From Rhabdochlamydiaceae bacterium (lineage in GTDB: Bacteria > Chlamydiota > Chlamydiia > Chlamydiales > Rhabdochlamydiaceae): DNA of 50,672 nt. Of the stretch, positions 26,401-33,633 are shown piece by piece. The stretch covers positions 1-50,672 of the forward strand of contig JAIETG010000018.1 of the NCBI GenBank assembly GCA_019745395.1, in the 5' to 3' direction. Both the position numbers and the translations under genes were made by a program. Each line of letters begins with the position of its first letter. Position 1 is the first letter of the stretch. Under the pieces are notes generated by a model. It was not told the origin of the DNA, ran no database searches, and saw only the letters and a list, made by a program, of their open reading frames with translations.

Positions 26401-29400
26401 AGGATTATGGGCAGAGGCTATGAACTCCGCATTTTGCGGTAATTGAGGATATGCGTCTCTTACGAGCGAATCAAAGAAATTTTGGCTAAGCTCAAGTCGT
26501 GCGATATCTGGTGTAAAACGGCTTACGAGGCTTTTGATGTTTGCGCTTAAGAGGGGATCGATCGTTTTTCCAGAAGCAGGGAATTGGTTATAGAGTAGCA
26601 CGTGGCGTAAAAATTTCTCTCCGTCTTCCAAAGACAAAGAGTCTTCAGACATCCATTGTTGAGCGGCCAAACCATGCAGTACACCTTTAGATGTATCGTC
26701 TGCTAAGTCGATAGCTTTATCGAGAACATCGGGGAATATGTCGAAAATTTCAGGAATTGGTTTTCCTGCATAGATAGCAGGGTACTGTTTGCGGGAAAAG
26801 AGACAATATTGACGAAGGCGGGAGATAAGACCGAGATAAAAATCAGCAGATTCTGTATTTCCCAGTCGCGCATTCAGAGAATATTCTCCGCTGGCAAATT
26901 CAGCCAGTTGTTTTTCTAATTCAGGTCCACGATTGGGCAATTGTAGCTCTTTAAGGAGCAGAGGTTGATCGAAAATGAGTTGATTAAAGTAGCTTTGCAT
27001 ATCCGGATTTTTGAGAAGGATCGAATTTTGACGGAAGAAAGAAAGAGTATTTGCTACTTGAATCGCAGGTTCTGTACGTAGAGATGCGATTTGTTCAAAT
27101 TGTTGTTTTGTAAGATATTTTTTCAGGTCTTGGGTTTGCTGAATCATCACGACGTTCAAGTCCTGAAGAGCACGTCCTGCTTCCGTAATACCTGGAGCAA
27201 AACTGCTGTAGGGGTCCCATCCGCTTGAGAAAAATGCATCGTGCATGGCATTTCCCGCTTGCTTTAGAAGCGGAGCTTGGATTCCTTTGATGACAGGATC
27301 TATGACGGGTCTTTGCAAATGATAAAACTGGTGAGCGCTGGAAATACCGTCTGGTAGATCTTTATTTTCGTGGAAAACGGAGGAATCAATGCCTTCGATT
27401 TTTGCATTCAAGACCCACGCTTTGACGCTCATGATACTTCCTACCATGAATCCCATTCCAGGGATTGGCTCAAATGCGGAAATCGCATTGAAATTTAAGT
27501 CATAGGAGCTCTTGGTTTTGCGGAAGCCGGGAGGTTTAACGAAGGTGCCTCGAAAGAAAAACTCTGCGTGGTGGGCCATTTTGCGTGCGGCATAAAAAGT
27601 AGGAGGGAGTACATTATCGACTTCTCCTGTAAGCATGTTTTTCATTTTTTCTACTTTGAGCATCCCTAAATAGTTTTTTAGTAGGGGCGCCTTTTGATCA
27701 TACTGATCCATAAATCTATTTATATAGCCTTCAAGATGGTTTTCACCTTGAAGCCTCCAGCTTTCTGGAATATGGTGCCCATCGGGAGTCGTCCAAGCTC
27801 CATTCCCTAACATGAAGATTTTAGGTGTGGAGGCTAAATCTCCGTATAAAAGACCTAAAATAGGATGTTGCTGAGGCAGAGGCGCCATGTTCGTTGAGAA
27901 AAGAGAGCTTACTCCCTTATCCATAGATGCTTGGCAGTGTGCTTGTAAGGCTTGTAGTCGCTCGTCGAGTTTAGGGTCTCCAAATTTAAAAAATGTACCT
28001 CGATTAAAAAGATAAGCAGAGATTTCAGATAAAGGCATGTTCTTATCATGCAATTCATGACTCTCAGGAAGTTTTTTCATTAATTGGTCAGCAAGCCCCA
28101 TCGTTTCCATCATAAGCAGAGTGGATTCTGCATCGGGCAGCTTGGGGACATTGGCATCAAAATAGCTTTTGAAATAGAACTCGCTGATTTTTTCTAAGGA
28201 GAGAAAGATTTTTTCTGCATCGGAGCTATCGAGGGATTCCCAGAAATTACTGTCGAGTCTTGCGAGATTGAACCTTTCGAAAAAAGCTTTTGTTGAGACG
28301 ATAATCCCATCATAATTTTCTTTTTTATAGGATTCGTCAAGTGCTCCTGCAAATGAGTAAAGCGGCTCTAAATCAGCTTCTAATGGATTCCAATTTCTCA
28401 AGTCGCCGATTAATTCCATTTTGGAAATCACATTTGGCGCATTAGTTGTAACCGACTCAACTCTTGGCAATTCAATTTGTTTCGATGGAGAAGCGAAGAG
28501 AGGATCTGTTTCCACGGGTTTAATTTTTGAGGCAAGAGAGATCTGTAGATCTCTTTCTCTTGCAGATAAGCGCTCTTTAACTTCTTCGAGAACAGAGTGT
28601 GCAAAGAGAAGTTTTTCTGTGGGAATGCTGGTGTCATCGCTGAGTTCTTGGTTTAGGCTGACTAGAGCAGTTTTTCCCAAATTCAATAGAATTTCGGTGT
28701 CCTCATCGGTGTCTTTTTGTGTATGACTTAAAGCGACAAGCCCTGATAGCTTGAGATCAAAAAGAATGTCTTTTTTGTTTTCGTCGAGTAATAAGGCTTC
28801 CCAAACCCCCCAGGGGTTGTTTGCTTTTTTCCCTGAAAATAAGGTTGTCGTCTCTGGGCTGGTAAGAGCTCCTAAATGGCTGCTTAAGAAATCTGTGAAT
28901 TTTGTTCTTAGAGCTGATTGTAGGCCAACCATAGCTTCTGTAGCTCTTGCGAAATCCTGAGCTCTTTCTGCTACTGTATCGCCAATGGTTGTTGCAATGC
29001 GGCTTAAATAGCAATCTATACCGGAACGATACCAGCATACTTTTGTAGATTCGCTCCATTTGTTTTCGATGAGAGGGCTTAGATCTCTTAGCTCTTGAGC
29101 TTCGGAAATGTGCGTTGAATATTGGAGTAATTCTTTGATGAACGCGTGATTGAGTAGTTGCTTCCTGGAAACTCCTGTAAATGTGCGATGCGGTGTGAAC
29201 GGTTTTTCTCCTTCTGGTGCACTATTATACATTCGGATGTTATAGTTGTTTCCTGATTTTTCGATTCGGAAAAGAGAATATTCTGATTGGAATAGACTGA
29301 AAGAGTTGATGTCAAAGTTAAGGCTTCTGTCTATTGACATTTTCGCGCTTGTAATTGGAACAAAAAAAGAGGAAGTCTTTTTTGCGTCGAGGGCATTTAA

Positions 29401-30342
29401 ACGAGCTTTGAGCTCATCTTGGAATTGCTTAACGACAGGTTCCAGAATTTCATTGTATTCAATTCCATCCTTGATAAAACGCTCGAAGGGATATTTTGCG
29501 ATCTTCTCTCTAAACGGAGCTAAAAAAGATTCGAATTTTTCTACATCATTTACAGCTTGGATCAAGACCGAGTTTTTAGACCCCAATGCTAGGGGTTTTA
29601 AAAAAGAAGTGAACTGTGAGAAAGTGGGGAGTGCGATGTTTGTGTTGTCTCCAATTTCATCGGCAATAAAAGCTGCGAAAACGGTTTCTTTCATAGGCCC
29701 TGGAAGCTTTGTTTCAACCATAGCTCGAAGCTCTTGGGCAGCTTTTGTTTGCCCATTTTTCGCTAGTTTTTCTGTTGCGGCACGTTGAAATGTCTCAACG
29801 AGGTTATTAGAGGCTTTTAAGTGTTTGTCGATGTTGTCCGACCAAACTTTCGTCGCTTCTTTTCCTTGATTTAGCTTTGGAAGGCATGACTCTAATATGA
29901 TTCGTTGTTCGCGAAGATCGCGGATTTCTTGAGAAACTTTCTCTGTGTTTTCTTGACTTGATCTGCTCAAAAGGTTTTCTAGATGGTCGAGGTTGGAATT
30001 GATTTGAGAAAGCTTCGTTCTTCCTTGATCTAGCAAAGATGAGAAAAGTTCCATAAACTCAGGAGCATCTTCTGGAAATTCATCCAGAGGTGCTGTTAAG
30101 GCATGAAATAAAAAGGAAGCGGTTTTCCAGGCAGCTTGAACGGCCCCAACTTTTTTTTCTTGTACTACAGCTTTTTCAGGAAATTTAGTTCTAAAGGCGC
30201 TGCAGTGTTGCTCCCCTTTTTTCAGGAATGCATTGAGGTCGGGAGTCTTTGTTGCAAATGCTGCTAATGCTTGCTGTAGTAAAACAGGATCTGTAGCGCT
30301 CTTGACTGAAGATGAGAGTGCTTGTAGGGAATTTCCGCTCAT
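20425..30342 (-). CDS. Giant 3305-residue SecA/DExD-like ATPase, DUF3638/DUF3645 type
   Basis: The first ~2100 residues are largely helical and coiled coil; near 1650-1700 is NFYLATIYAAQNQYKDAISL, a TPR-like piece. The ATPase core follows: Walker A EMMVGAGKTTYLLP (about 2125-2138), LSMAIMPEALIGNMSREVER, Walker B VLCDEADLIL (about 2285), then SPIQGVVYFDKK (about 2690), IYDQKHTTGTDIKQ (about 2735) and the helicase motif VI-like QAVGRMRQLASGQ (about 2772). The order matches what I recall of DUF3638/DUF3645 proteins, giant fungal, plant and other eukaryotic ATPases of unknown function. A glutamine-rich stretch (EVQQQQETQQEQQQQQEEM, about 2954-2972) precedes the last ~330 residues. No signal peptide or membrane segment is evident. 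It is the third gene of an operon flanked by two pairs of small membrane proteins. Role unknown; energy-driven remodelling or transport is inference. Confidence 0.93.
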   Translation of the reverse strand: MSGNSLQALSSSVKSATDPVLLQQALAAFATKTPDLNAFLKKGEQHCSAFRTKFPEKAVVQEKKVGAVQAAWKTASFLFHALTAPLDEFPEDAPEFMELFSSLLDQGRTKLSQINSNLDHLENLLSRSSQENTEKVSQEIRDLREQRIILESCLPKLNQGKEATKVWSDNIDKHLKASNNLVETFQRAATEKLAKNGQTKAAQELRAMVETKLPGPMKETVFAAFIADEIGDNTNIALPTFSQFTSFLKPLALGSKNSVLIQAVNDVEKFESFLAPFREKIAKYPFERFIKDGIEYNEILEPVVKQFQDELKARLNALDAKKTSSFFVPITSAKMSIDRSLNFDINSFSLFQSEYSLFRIEKSGNNYNIRMYNSAPEGEKPFTPHRTFTGVSRKQLLNHAFIKELLQYSTHISEAQELRDLSPLIENKWSESTKVCWYRSGIDCYLSRIATTIGDTVAERAQDFARATEAMVGLQSALRTKFTDFLSSHLGALTSPETTTLFSGKKANNPWGVWEALLLDENKKDILFDLKLSGLVALSHTQKDTDEDTEILLNLGKTALVSLNQELSDDTSIPTEKLLFAHSVLEEVKERLSARERDLQISLASKIKPVETDPLFASPSKQIELPRVESVTTNAPNVISKMELIGDLRNWNPLEADLEPLYSFAGALDESYKKENYDGIIVSTKAFFERFNLARLDSNFWESLDSSDAEKIFLSLEKISEFYFKSYFDANVPKLPDAESTLLMMETMGLADQLMKKLPESHELHDKNMPLSEISAYLFNRGTFFKFGDPKLDERLQALQAHCQASMDKGVSSLFSTNMAPLPQQHPILGLLYGDLASTPKIFMLGNGAWTTPDGHHIPESWRLQGENHLEGYINRFMDQYDQKAPLLKNYLGMLKVEKMKNMLTGEVDNVLPPTFYAARKMAHHAEFFFRGTFVKPPGFRKTKSSYDLNFNAISAFEPIPGMGFMVGSIMSVKAWVLNAKIEGIDSSVFHENKDLPDGISSAHQFYHLQRPVIDPVIKGIQAPLLKQAGNAMHDAFFSSGWDPYSSFAPGITEAGRALQDLNVVMIQQTQDLKKYLTKQQFEQIASLRTEPAIQVANTLSFFRQNSILLKNPDMQSYFNQLIFDQPLLLKELQLPNRGPELEKQLAEFASGEYSLNARLGNTESADFYLGLISRLRQYCLFSRKQYPAIYAGKPIPEIFDIFPDVLDKAIDLADDTSKGVLHGLAAQQWMSEDSLSLEDGEKFLRHVLLYNQFPASGKTIDPLLSANIKSLVSRFTPDIARLELSQNFFDSLVRDAYPQLPQNAEFIASAHNPLVFSVKDHPVTIDLSQGIVMAPGIEGIPLPADGLNSPIYTSLYGAREFRCKAISNSVFEFKDMHGQVNRLIRRLDGEFVLHRKFPSRSKGWYQYIPQDQLLPGQKDKSQSALPQELIDATQKIGMEIPGFSSGNSLPILPAMPLIEGHSHWHTESTPAEMLIVDKLGRVAYRAEIDSPQIVKTSSSPKILKKIHRVSAEGKDQLELIDSTTSSFSWALQFENPEQILIWKNPQTQQPERIEFPRFGLEGLSFTKDGNTFKSDQFSGYTLKRNQINPLGINCPNFLILQNKKGEEKLILAGQAITQSKKSSLSSRLSFERNSQKVGTRVPFYVYDKVSGDKTFGSQEIVANFYLATIYAAQNQYKDAISLLRQFGQGSNPFTNEEQVALSWIKDLNVRLHNDSPQLTAVRALAQITESRNKKEHTNEQQKKEKKELTEQERTEQQKLKEVAKQYFAGAEKLGLFRLNPEEEFFLIEQGLIDENDPILSLVSSLIKTDVDKAKDMLLVLGKKADSREANAVFEISDQLTTILERETKSFSKTASTTSFLLEPILKDPLDFVEKLATPSDGKIQESLKALFGVEGVSEIERKGLDFYHKDSVAYLEKKDKSEYRLKDKTAFKAKRIELEQTYIGVKESLVQAELSILRLVAKASKDPVVQARTASQAQGNVVAPMEMNDIILLFMKKDLNVLKSINPELSDKDILEIDGLIDLYLDLSIQNSQRKRVVGKMLDIEQLGSLKEDDATLKLALQSFVAESTTKRHFDPSKNRFLKVFEYHNGFYYRENQISKLQNLGVQLEGSEANFLESLVLEMMVGAGKTTYLLPTKGFWSADGTKLSMAIMPEALIGNMSREVERILGKSFAQKVRRFLFSRNTDLSAANLESILKMLQNAIEKKEYLITTDKSLKAFINQYAKVFKEALTAKEVFLSTHPEIDRKNLPADIKEQLMALPEVVTAKLMSDILKVFKEKADVLCDEADLILDPRRELNFPAGEASPLPENYLGLSLQVYKFLISPEIQQITSFEFYPTGSDKDSCTPKVYEEKVKPALVKQITDFLSQKGTDTSFKDLKKFYTKCNDEQKEMLKSYLLSSDPEHKAENWIRELSDDNIRQELGLLRGQLNVLLPLTLQKNYGERYGFHTEESIVADPFSGSNNPNFGSQFSDPFERIDYTIQAYLKEPGMRRPVIEKLVHDLQGRAWAEMTENLEEIKKLPANAEYKTKAHKEFEQYFGNRKNLGLFQKDLVERLMEILKEEPKTKFDLIEKYVLPQVKIYTQNLKSTSQSIGFLFSNPKGFTGTLWNKGTYHDAFKALFDDGARGQVVTLAYTQAKDKVTTIKIKDSTRLHKELIIGNPKYSHIKALIDAGGSLKEFDLETVAQEWLDSLVKQKSPIQGVVYFDKKTDQAYIWEKGESAPIPLTKSSCPPDKRITIYDQKHTTGTDIKQAIDAVALVTVSKGMIIRDFIQAVGRMRQLASGQKIEIAVLEQDAVAIREQLKLDPKAELTIDDVLRFLILNEVRRQGEDNQVATSHKLPGVLQEWFIGKVLAASDFSQVMQDFTHPELIEGLFFQTSEIAPFKSYGQGTDLIEAKAAYQGKQESLISRLNLESIFKTDRFLGNAMDTVRGLMSAVISKADLPSLVSGSLHSADTEEQQEVQQQQETQQEQQQQQEEMQDKSAGHKPWRHSQWPFLNENTVEKAKIYEVTAGNTGRKDRWGDPIDEDVTYAHFLSANDVVESKIFSEDFELSHNFQLNGRVYQGEPVKPFGEFQKPIQNILIVQNKKTKKFKLIAIEPNDAVSFKTALQKRQGIQPIQKDPDLEKLGKSAWWNSAKDYFSYKNDWGCLDGKEGTDRRDWRSSRCDSDTPGKVYEAGHWDEDSNYYHPGGFKTDDRAYQSGDDVKVWIGDLQLNSLFESRNAIARSALESDDLTKLLIQAEYFNGVVHYSGRKRELVKQWLKTAKGTPEQKEQEFTKTIIAFNEQAKRDYPKSTLRQIFTELKEGT

Positions 30343-31067
30343 TAGCTAGTCCTTGCAGTTGATAATATTTCATTTATGACATGTGAGAGTTTTATAAGAA
30401 GTAGGTCTGCTTCTTTAGGATCTAAACGAGCTGCTTTGATAAGATTGCTTCGAACAGCTTGTAAGTTTGCTTGAAGACGCTTTGCTTTGTTTTCTACCTC
30501 GAGTAGAGCAGTATTGTTTTTAGACTTTATTTGTTGATTTTTAGCGTTTTCAAACGATTTGTGCAGCACTCCCGCCATTTCGGAATATTCTTTATTCAGC
30601 AAATCTAAACGCGTCTTTTCTTTGTAGTCGGTTAAGAAAAGTTTTGCAGCTACAAAACATCCTGAACTGATTAGGATCGCTAAGGCGCAGTAAGAGAAAG
30701 TTAAGAGCTTGGCAGATGGCTGCCCCATGCTGTTATACGATTTTGCGAGACATTCTGCTGCGATTGGGAAGAAGTTTTTATCTAGCTCATTTTGTCTTAG
30801 AAAAGCGCATCCTAGCGTTTTATTGAAAATCCGGCCAGCGAAACTTCCTATAGCAATCGTTGATATCAAACCGATCGATGTGTTTCGGATCGTTTCATGA
30901 GAGGGTTTGAAATAGGGGACTTGTCTATACACTTCCTGCGTTACGCATGCAGATGAGGGTCCTGCTGAGTATTTGGAGTTGGATAATTTATCCAAATTAT
31001 CCGAAGGCTTGTCCGTCTCTAGGTAAGTGGGGGTGAGAGCTGGAGGGGGTATATAAACCTGAATCAT
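30342..31067 (-). CDS. Two-membrane-segment, two-cysteine protein (paralogue 2)
   Basis: A 241-residue protein, directly upstream of the giant ATPase gene (one base overlap) and four bases after the previous one. The N-terminal part is proline-rich, then VTQEVYRQVP (42-51). Membrane segments lie at about 62-80 and 121-144; the loop holds Cys87 and Cys106. A conserved GQPSAKLLTFSYCALAIL starts segment two, and the C-terminus (LDLLNKEYSEMAGVLHKSFE and beyond) is helical. It aligns along almost its whole length with the upstream 259-residue protein. It resembles chlamydial Inc-type proteins in having two nearby hydrophobic segments, but the loop (about 40 residues) is longer than the tight Inc turn. 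Function unknown. Confidence 0.88.
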   Translation of the reverse strand: MIQVYIPPPALTPTYLETDKPSDNLDKLSNSKYSAGPSSACVTQEVYRQVPYFKPSHETIRNTSIGLISTIAIGSFAGRIFNKTLGCAFLRQNELDKNFFPIAAECLAKSYNSMGQPSAKLLTFSYCALAILISSGCFVAAKLFLTDYKEKTRLDLLNKEYSEMAGVLHKSFENAKNQQIKSKNNTALLEVENKAKRLQANLQAVRSNLIKAARLDPKEADLLLIKLSHVINEILSTARTS

Positions 31068-31071
31068 AGAT

Positions 31072-31851
31072 TTAACCTCTCCTTCGAGGATTCATCATCG
31101 ATGAACTGAGATTGGGAGAGAGTCGTTTAGGCGATACTGTAGGTTTTTTCGTGGAAGATTCTGGTAAAGTTGTTACAGGAGCCTGCTTGACAATAGCTGT
31201 AGAATTGTTTTGTAGGATACGGTTTGCAGTCTGTTTTATCTGCGCTATAATCTTGTCTGCTTGTGATGAGGAAAGTTTGGCATCTTCGATGAGACTTGCT
31301 CGAATCCAATCGGCATTCTTTAATAATTTCGTGGCAGAATCTGTGGCGGATGTCTTATCCACTGTGTTATATTGATCCTTTAAATAGCTCATTACAGAAT
31401 TATATTCTGTGCTCAGCAAACTATATCTTTCTTCTTGAGATCGATCTTGAAAAATACTGCGAGCTGCGGTATAAACTCCCACCCCTGCAAGTGCCACCAT
31501 TGAAGCAAAGCAGAGATATGTAAGTTGATTAATCGGTTTCCCGAGCGCTTCAGTAAGCCCGACCCCGCATTGTTTTGCTTCTTCTAAGCCTGTACTCCAA
31601 ACTAAAGAAGTGCAGTCGTAGACTTTCTTGATTGTGAAGAGAAAGGGCCCAGATGCAATCATAGATGCGCAAGAAACCCAACAAATCTCGTTCAGCGTGC
31701 TTTTTGAAATATTATTTTTAGGCGCTTTTTTATAGACTTCTTCCGTCATGTATTTTGTTTTGGAAGTGTCGGCGTAATCAAAACTTGTCAGAGTCTCTAA
31801 ATTTTTTGCTGCATTGCCTTTGTAAAGAAATAATTCTGAATTAACGTTCAT
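31072..31851 (-). CDS. Two-membrane-segment, two-cysteine protein (paralogue 1, first gene of operon)
   Basis: A 259-residue protein and the first gene of the giant-ATPase operon. MTEEVYKKAP (35-44) precedes membrane segment one (about 56-74); the loop has Cys80 and Cys95; segment two (about 110-131) begins GKPINQLTYLCFASMVAL. The helical part has RYSLLSTEYNSVMSYLKDQY. The tail is basic and rich in Ser and Pro (KPTVSPKRLSPNLSSSMMNP). Layout and motifs match the three other small genes of the operon, so all four appear to descend from one ancestor by duplication. No signal sequence at the start. A promoter should lie in the AT-rich 31852-32283. Function unknown. Confidence 0.87.
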   Translation of the reverse strand: MNVNSELFLYKGNAAKNLETLTSFDYADTSKTKYMTEEVYKKAPKNNISKSTLNEICWVSCASMIASGPFLFTIKKVYDCTSLVWSTGLEEAKQCGVGLTEALGKPINQLTYLCFASMVALAGVGVYTAARSIFQDRSQEERYSLLSTEYNSVMSYLKDQYNTVDKTSATDSATKLLKNADWIRASLIEDAKLSSSQADKIIAQIKQTANRILQNNSTAIVKQAPVTTLPESSTKKPTVSPKRLSPNLSSSMMNPRRRG

Positions 31852-32283
31852 AATATCGCCTAATTTAAATGTAATGTGTAAATTTTAGCAAATTATCAGT
31901 TAAATTACGAGTGTTAATGTTTTTTTTATTATATTGATTTAGTTTCAACGGTGTTTGTTTGTTTTTATGGGAGAGATGTAATATTTTTAATTTTAATTCA
32001 AAATATAATGCGACAAATTTGCGTTTTTAAAATTATAAGTATTGTGGTTTTTTTTCTGAGCGTTGTTTCGTATGAGCTAATATGTCTATTCTTTTTTTTA
32101 AATTAATTTCGAGAGTTGGTTAAAATCCGTTTTGATTAAAATAATTGCTTTGTTTTCCTTCTTTTTAAATTAAAGATTATGATTCTGTGTAGAGGCTAAT
32201 TTGGGATTTTTTTGAAGTGATTTATATTTAATTGTTTAAGGGTTTTCGGGAGCTCGATGGATTTGTGGTGTTATTGTAAGGGA
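31852..32283. other. AT-rich intergenic region upstream of the operon
   Basis: 432 bases, very AT-rich, between dnaA2 (3' end) and the five-gene operon (5' end), both minus strand. It must hold the operon promoter, but I cannot choose one by eye among many T/A-rich candidates. I see no gene, no RNA gene and no clear dnaA terminator. Confidence 0.5.
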
Positions 32284-33618
32284 TTAATGGGTAGCGCGTT
32301 GCATCTTTTGTTTGATCAGTACTAGGGCAGAGCCTAATTCTTTGTCTTGTTTTTGAATCTTTTCCTCAACAGATCGCACGCTTGTCATCACGGTAGAATG
32401 ATCCCTTTTAAAGTGCTCTCCTATTTTGGTGAAGGGCATTTTTAGTTCGTTGCGGCATAAAAACATGGCAATTTGCCTTGGTACGGCACATTCTTGAGTT
32501 TGAGATTTTCCTAAGATTTCCTCAGAGCTTAGAGAGAAGAAATTGGCTACACAAAGTACTATTTGTTTAGGGTTTAGTGCGATTTTTTTCTCGTGATCCA
32601 TTAAATCTAGGAGAAGTTCTTTTACTTTGGAGACAGAAAGTGCAGAGGATCGCAAGTTCGCAGTTCGGAGAATAAGCGCTTCTAAGGACGTTTGTAGAGA
32701 TTTAATGTTCGAAGAGAATGTTTCTATAAGGAATTGTAGTACAGCTTCGGAAAGGGGGAATGAAAGGGTTTTGCAGCGAATTTTAAGCATTCGCATTAAG
32801 TCTTCTTTTTCTAGTTTGTGAATGGGCAAGACAAGTCCCCACTCAAAGCGGCTTATTAGTCTCGGTTCAATATCTTGTAAAAGAGAAGGGGACGTGTCTG
32901 CACTTAAAAGAATTTGTTTGCCCTGGCTGTGTAGGGTGTTAAATGTGTGAAAGAATTCTTCTTGGGTAGCTGATTTTTTGGCTAAATGCTCTACATCGTC
33001 TACAATCAAAACGTCAGCATGCCTATGCGCTCTACGAAAATCTTGCATGTTCCCGGTTCGGATGGCGTGGACTACGTTTTCGGTAAACGTTTCGGCTTTT
33101 ATATATAGGACTTGTAAGTTTTGGCTTTGAAAATTATGGGCAAAAGCTTGCAAAAGATGTGTTTTTCCGCAGCAGGGAGCTCCGTAGAGAAAAAGAGGGT
33201 TAAATTCAGATTTCCATTCTTTTTGTTTTGCAGAAGCTAGTAGGGAGGCGAGGATCTGATTAGAGGGGTTGATGATGAAGTTTTCTGTCGTCATCTCGGG
33301 CTGTAGAGTATTTTTATTTAAAAGAAAAGGCGGAGGAGAAGAAGGTGGAAGTGCTTTTTTTTCTTTTTTTTCTCTAGGTTCCATCTCCGCAGAAGTGAGG
33401 TGGATTTTAATGGGATGGGCATTGTTGTTGCGAAATTGTCCCTTAGCTTTTGATCTGATGTGCTCTTCAAACCATTCGATTTGGAAAGAGTTTTGTGCTT
33501 CTAAATAGAGGTTGCATGCATCAAAATGTACGATTTTTAGAGGACGAAGCCATTTCGTTACGGCTTCATCCCCTAACTGTTTTTGTAAGGTGCTGAGAAA
33601 AGATTCCCACGCCTGCAT
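32284..33618 (-). CDS. dnaA: Chromosomal replication initiator DnaA (chlamydial second-type copy)
   Basis: A 444-residue DnaA. Domain I (WESFLSTLQKQLGDEAVTKW) is followed by a short linker rich in E, K and P. The AAA+ domain has LYGAPCCGKTHLLQAFAHN (Walker A), DVLIVDDVEHLAKK (Walker B) and LISRFEWGLVLPI (sensor region). Domain IV contains the DNA-binding PRQIAMFLCRNEL and FKRDHSTVMTSVRSVEE. Two adjacent cysteines in the P-loop are unusual; glycine or valine-like residues are usual. Chlamydiae carry two dnaA genes, one beside yidC (CT250/CT251 in C. trachomatis); this copy sits beside yidC too, 15 bases downstream. DnaA opens the origin and also acts as a regulator. Confidence 0.93.
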   Translation of the reverse strand: MQAWESFLSTLQKQLGDEAVTKWLRPLKIVHFDACNLYLEAQNSFQIEWFEEHIRSKAKGQFRNNNAHPIKIHLTSAEMEPREKKEKKALPPSSPPPFLLNKNTLQPEMTTENFIINPSNQILASLLASAKQKEWKSEFNPLFLYGAPCCGKTHLLQAFAHNFQSQNLQVLYIKAETFTENVVHAIRTGNMQDFRRAHRHADVLIVDDVEHLAKKSATQEEFFHTFNTLHSQGKQILLSADTSPSLLQDIEPRLISRFEWGLVLPIHKLEKEDLMRMLKIRCKTLSFPLSEAVLQFLIETFSSNIKSLQTSLEALILRTANLRSSALSVSKVKELLLDLMDHEKKIALNPKQIVLCVANFFSLSSEEILGKSQTQECAVPRQIAMFLCRNELKMPFTKIGEHFKRDHSTVMTSVRSVEEKIQKQDKELGSALVLIKQKMQRATH

Positions 33619-33633
33619 AGTCCTCGTACATGT

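Noticed and set aside
30342-31851. Classification of the small membrane proteins as Inc proteins
   Set aside because: Two hydrophobic segments fit, but the loops are longer (about 30-45 residues, with cysteines) than the tight turn of Inc proteins; left as an alternative only.
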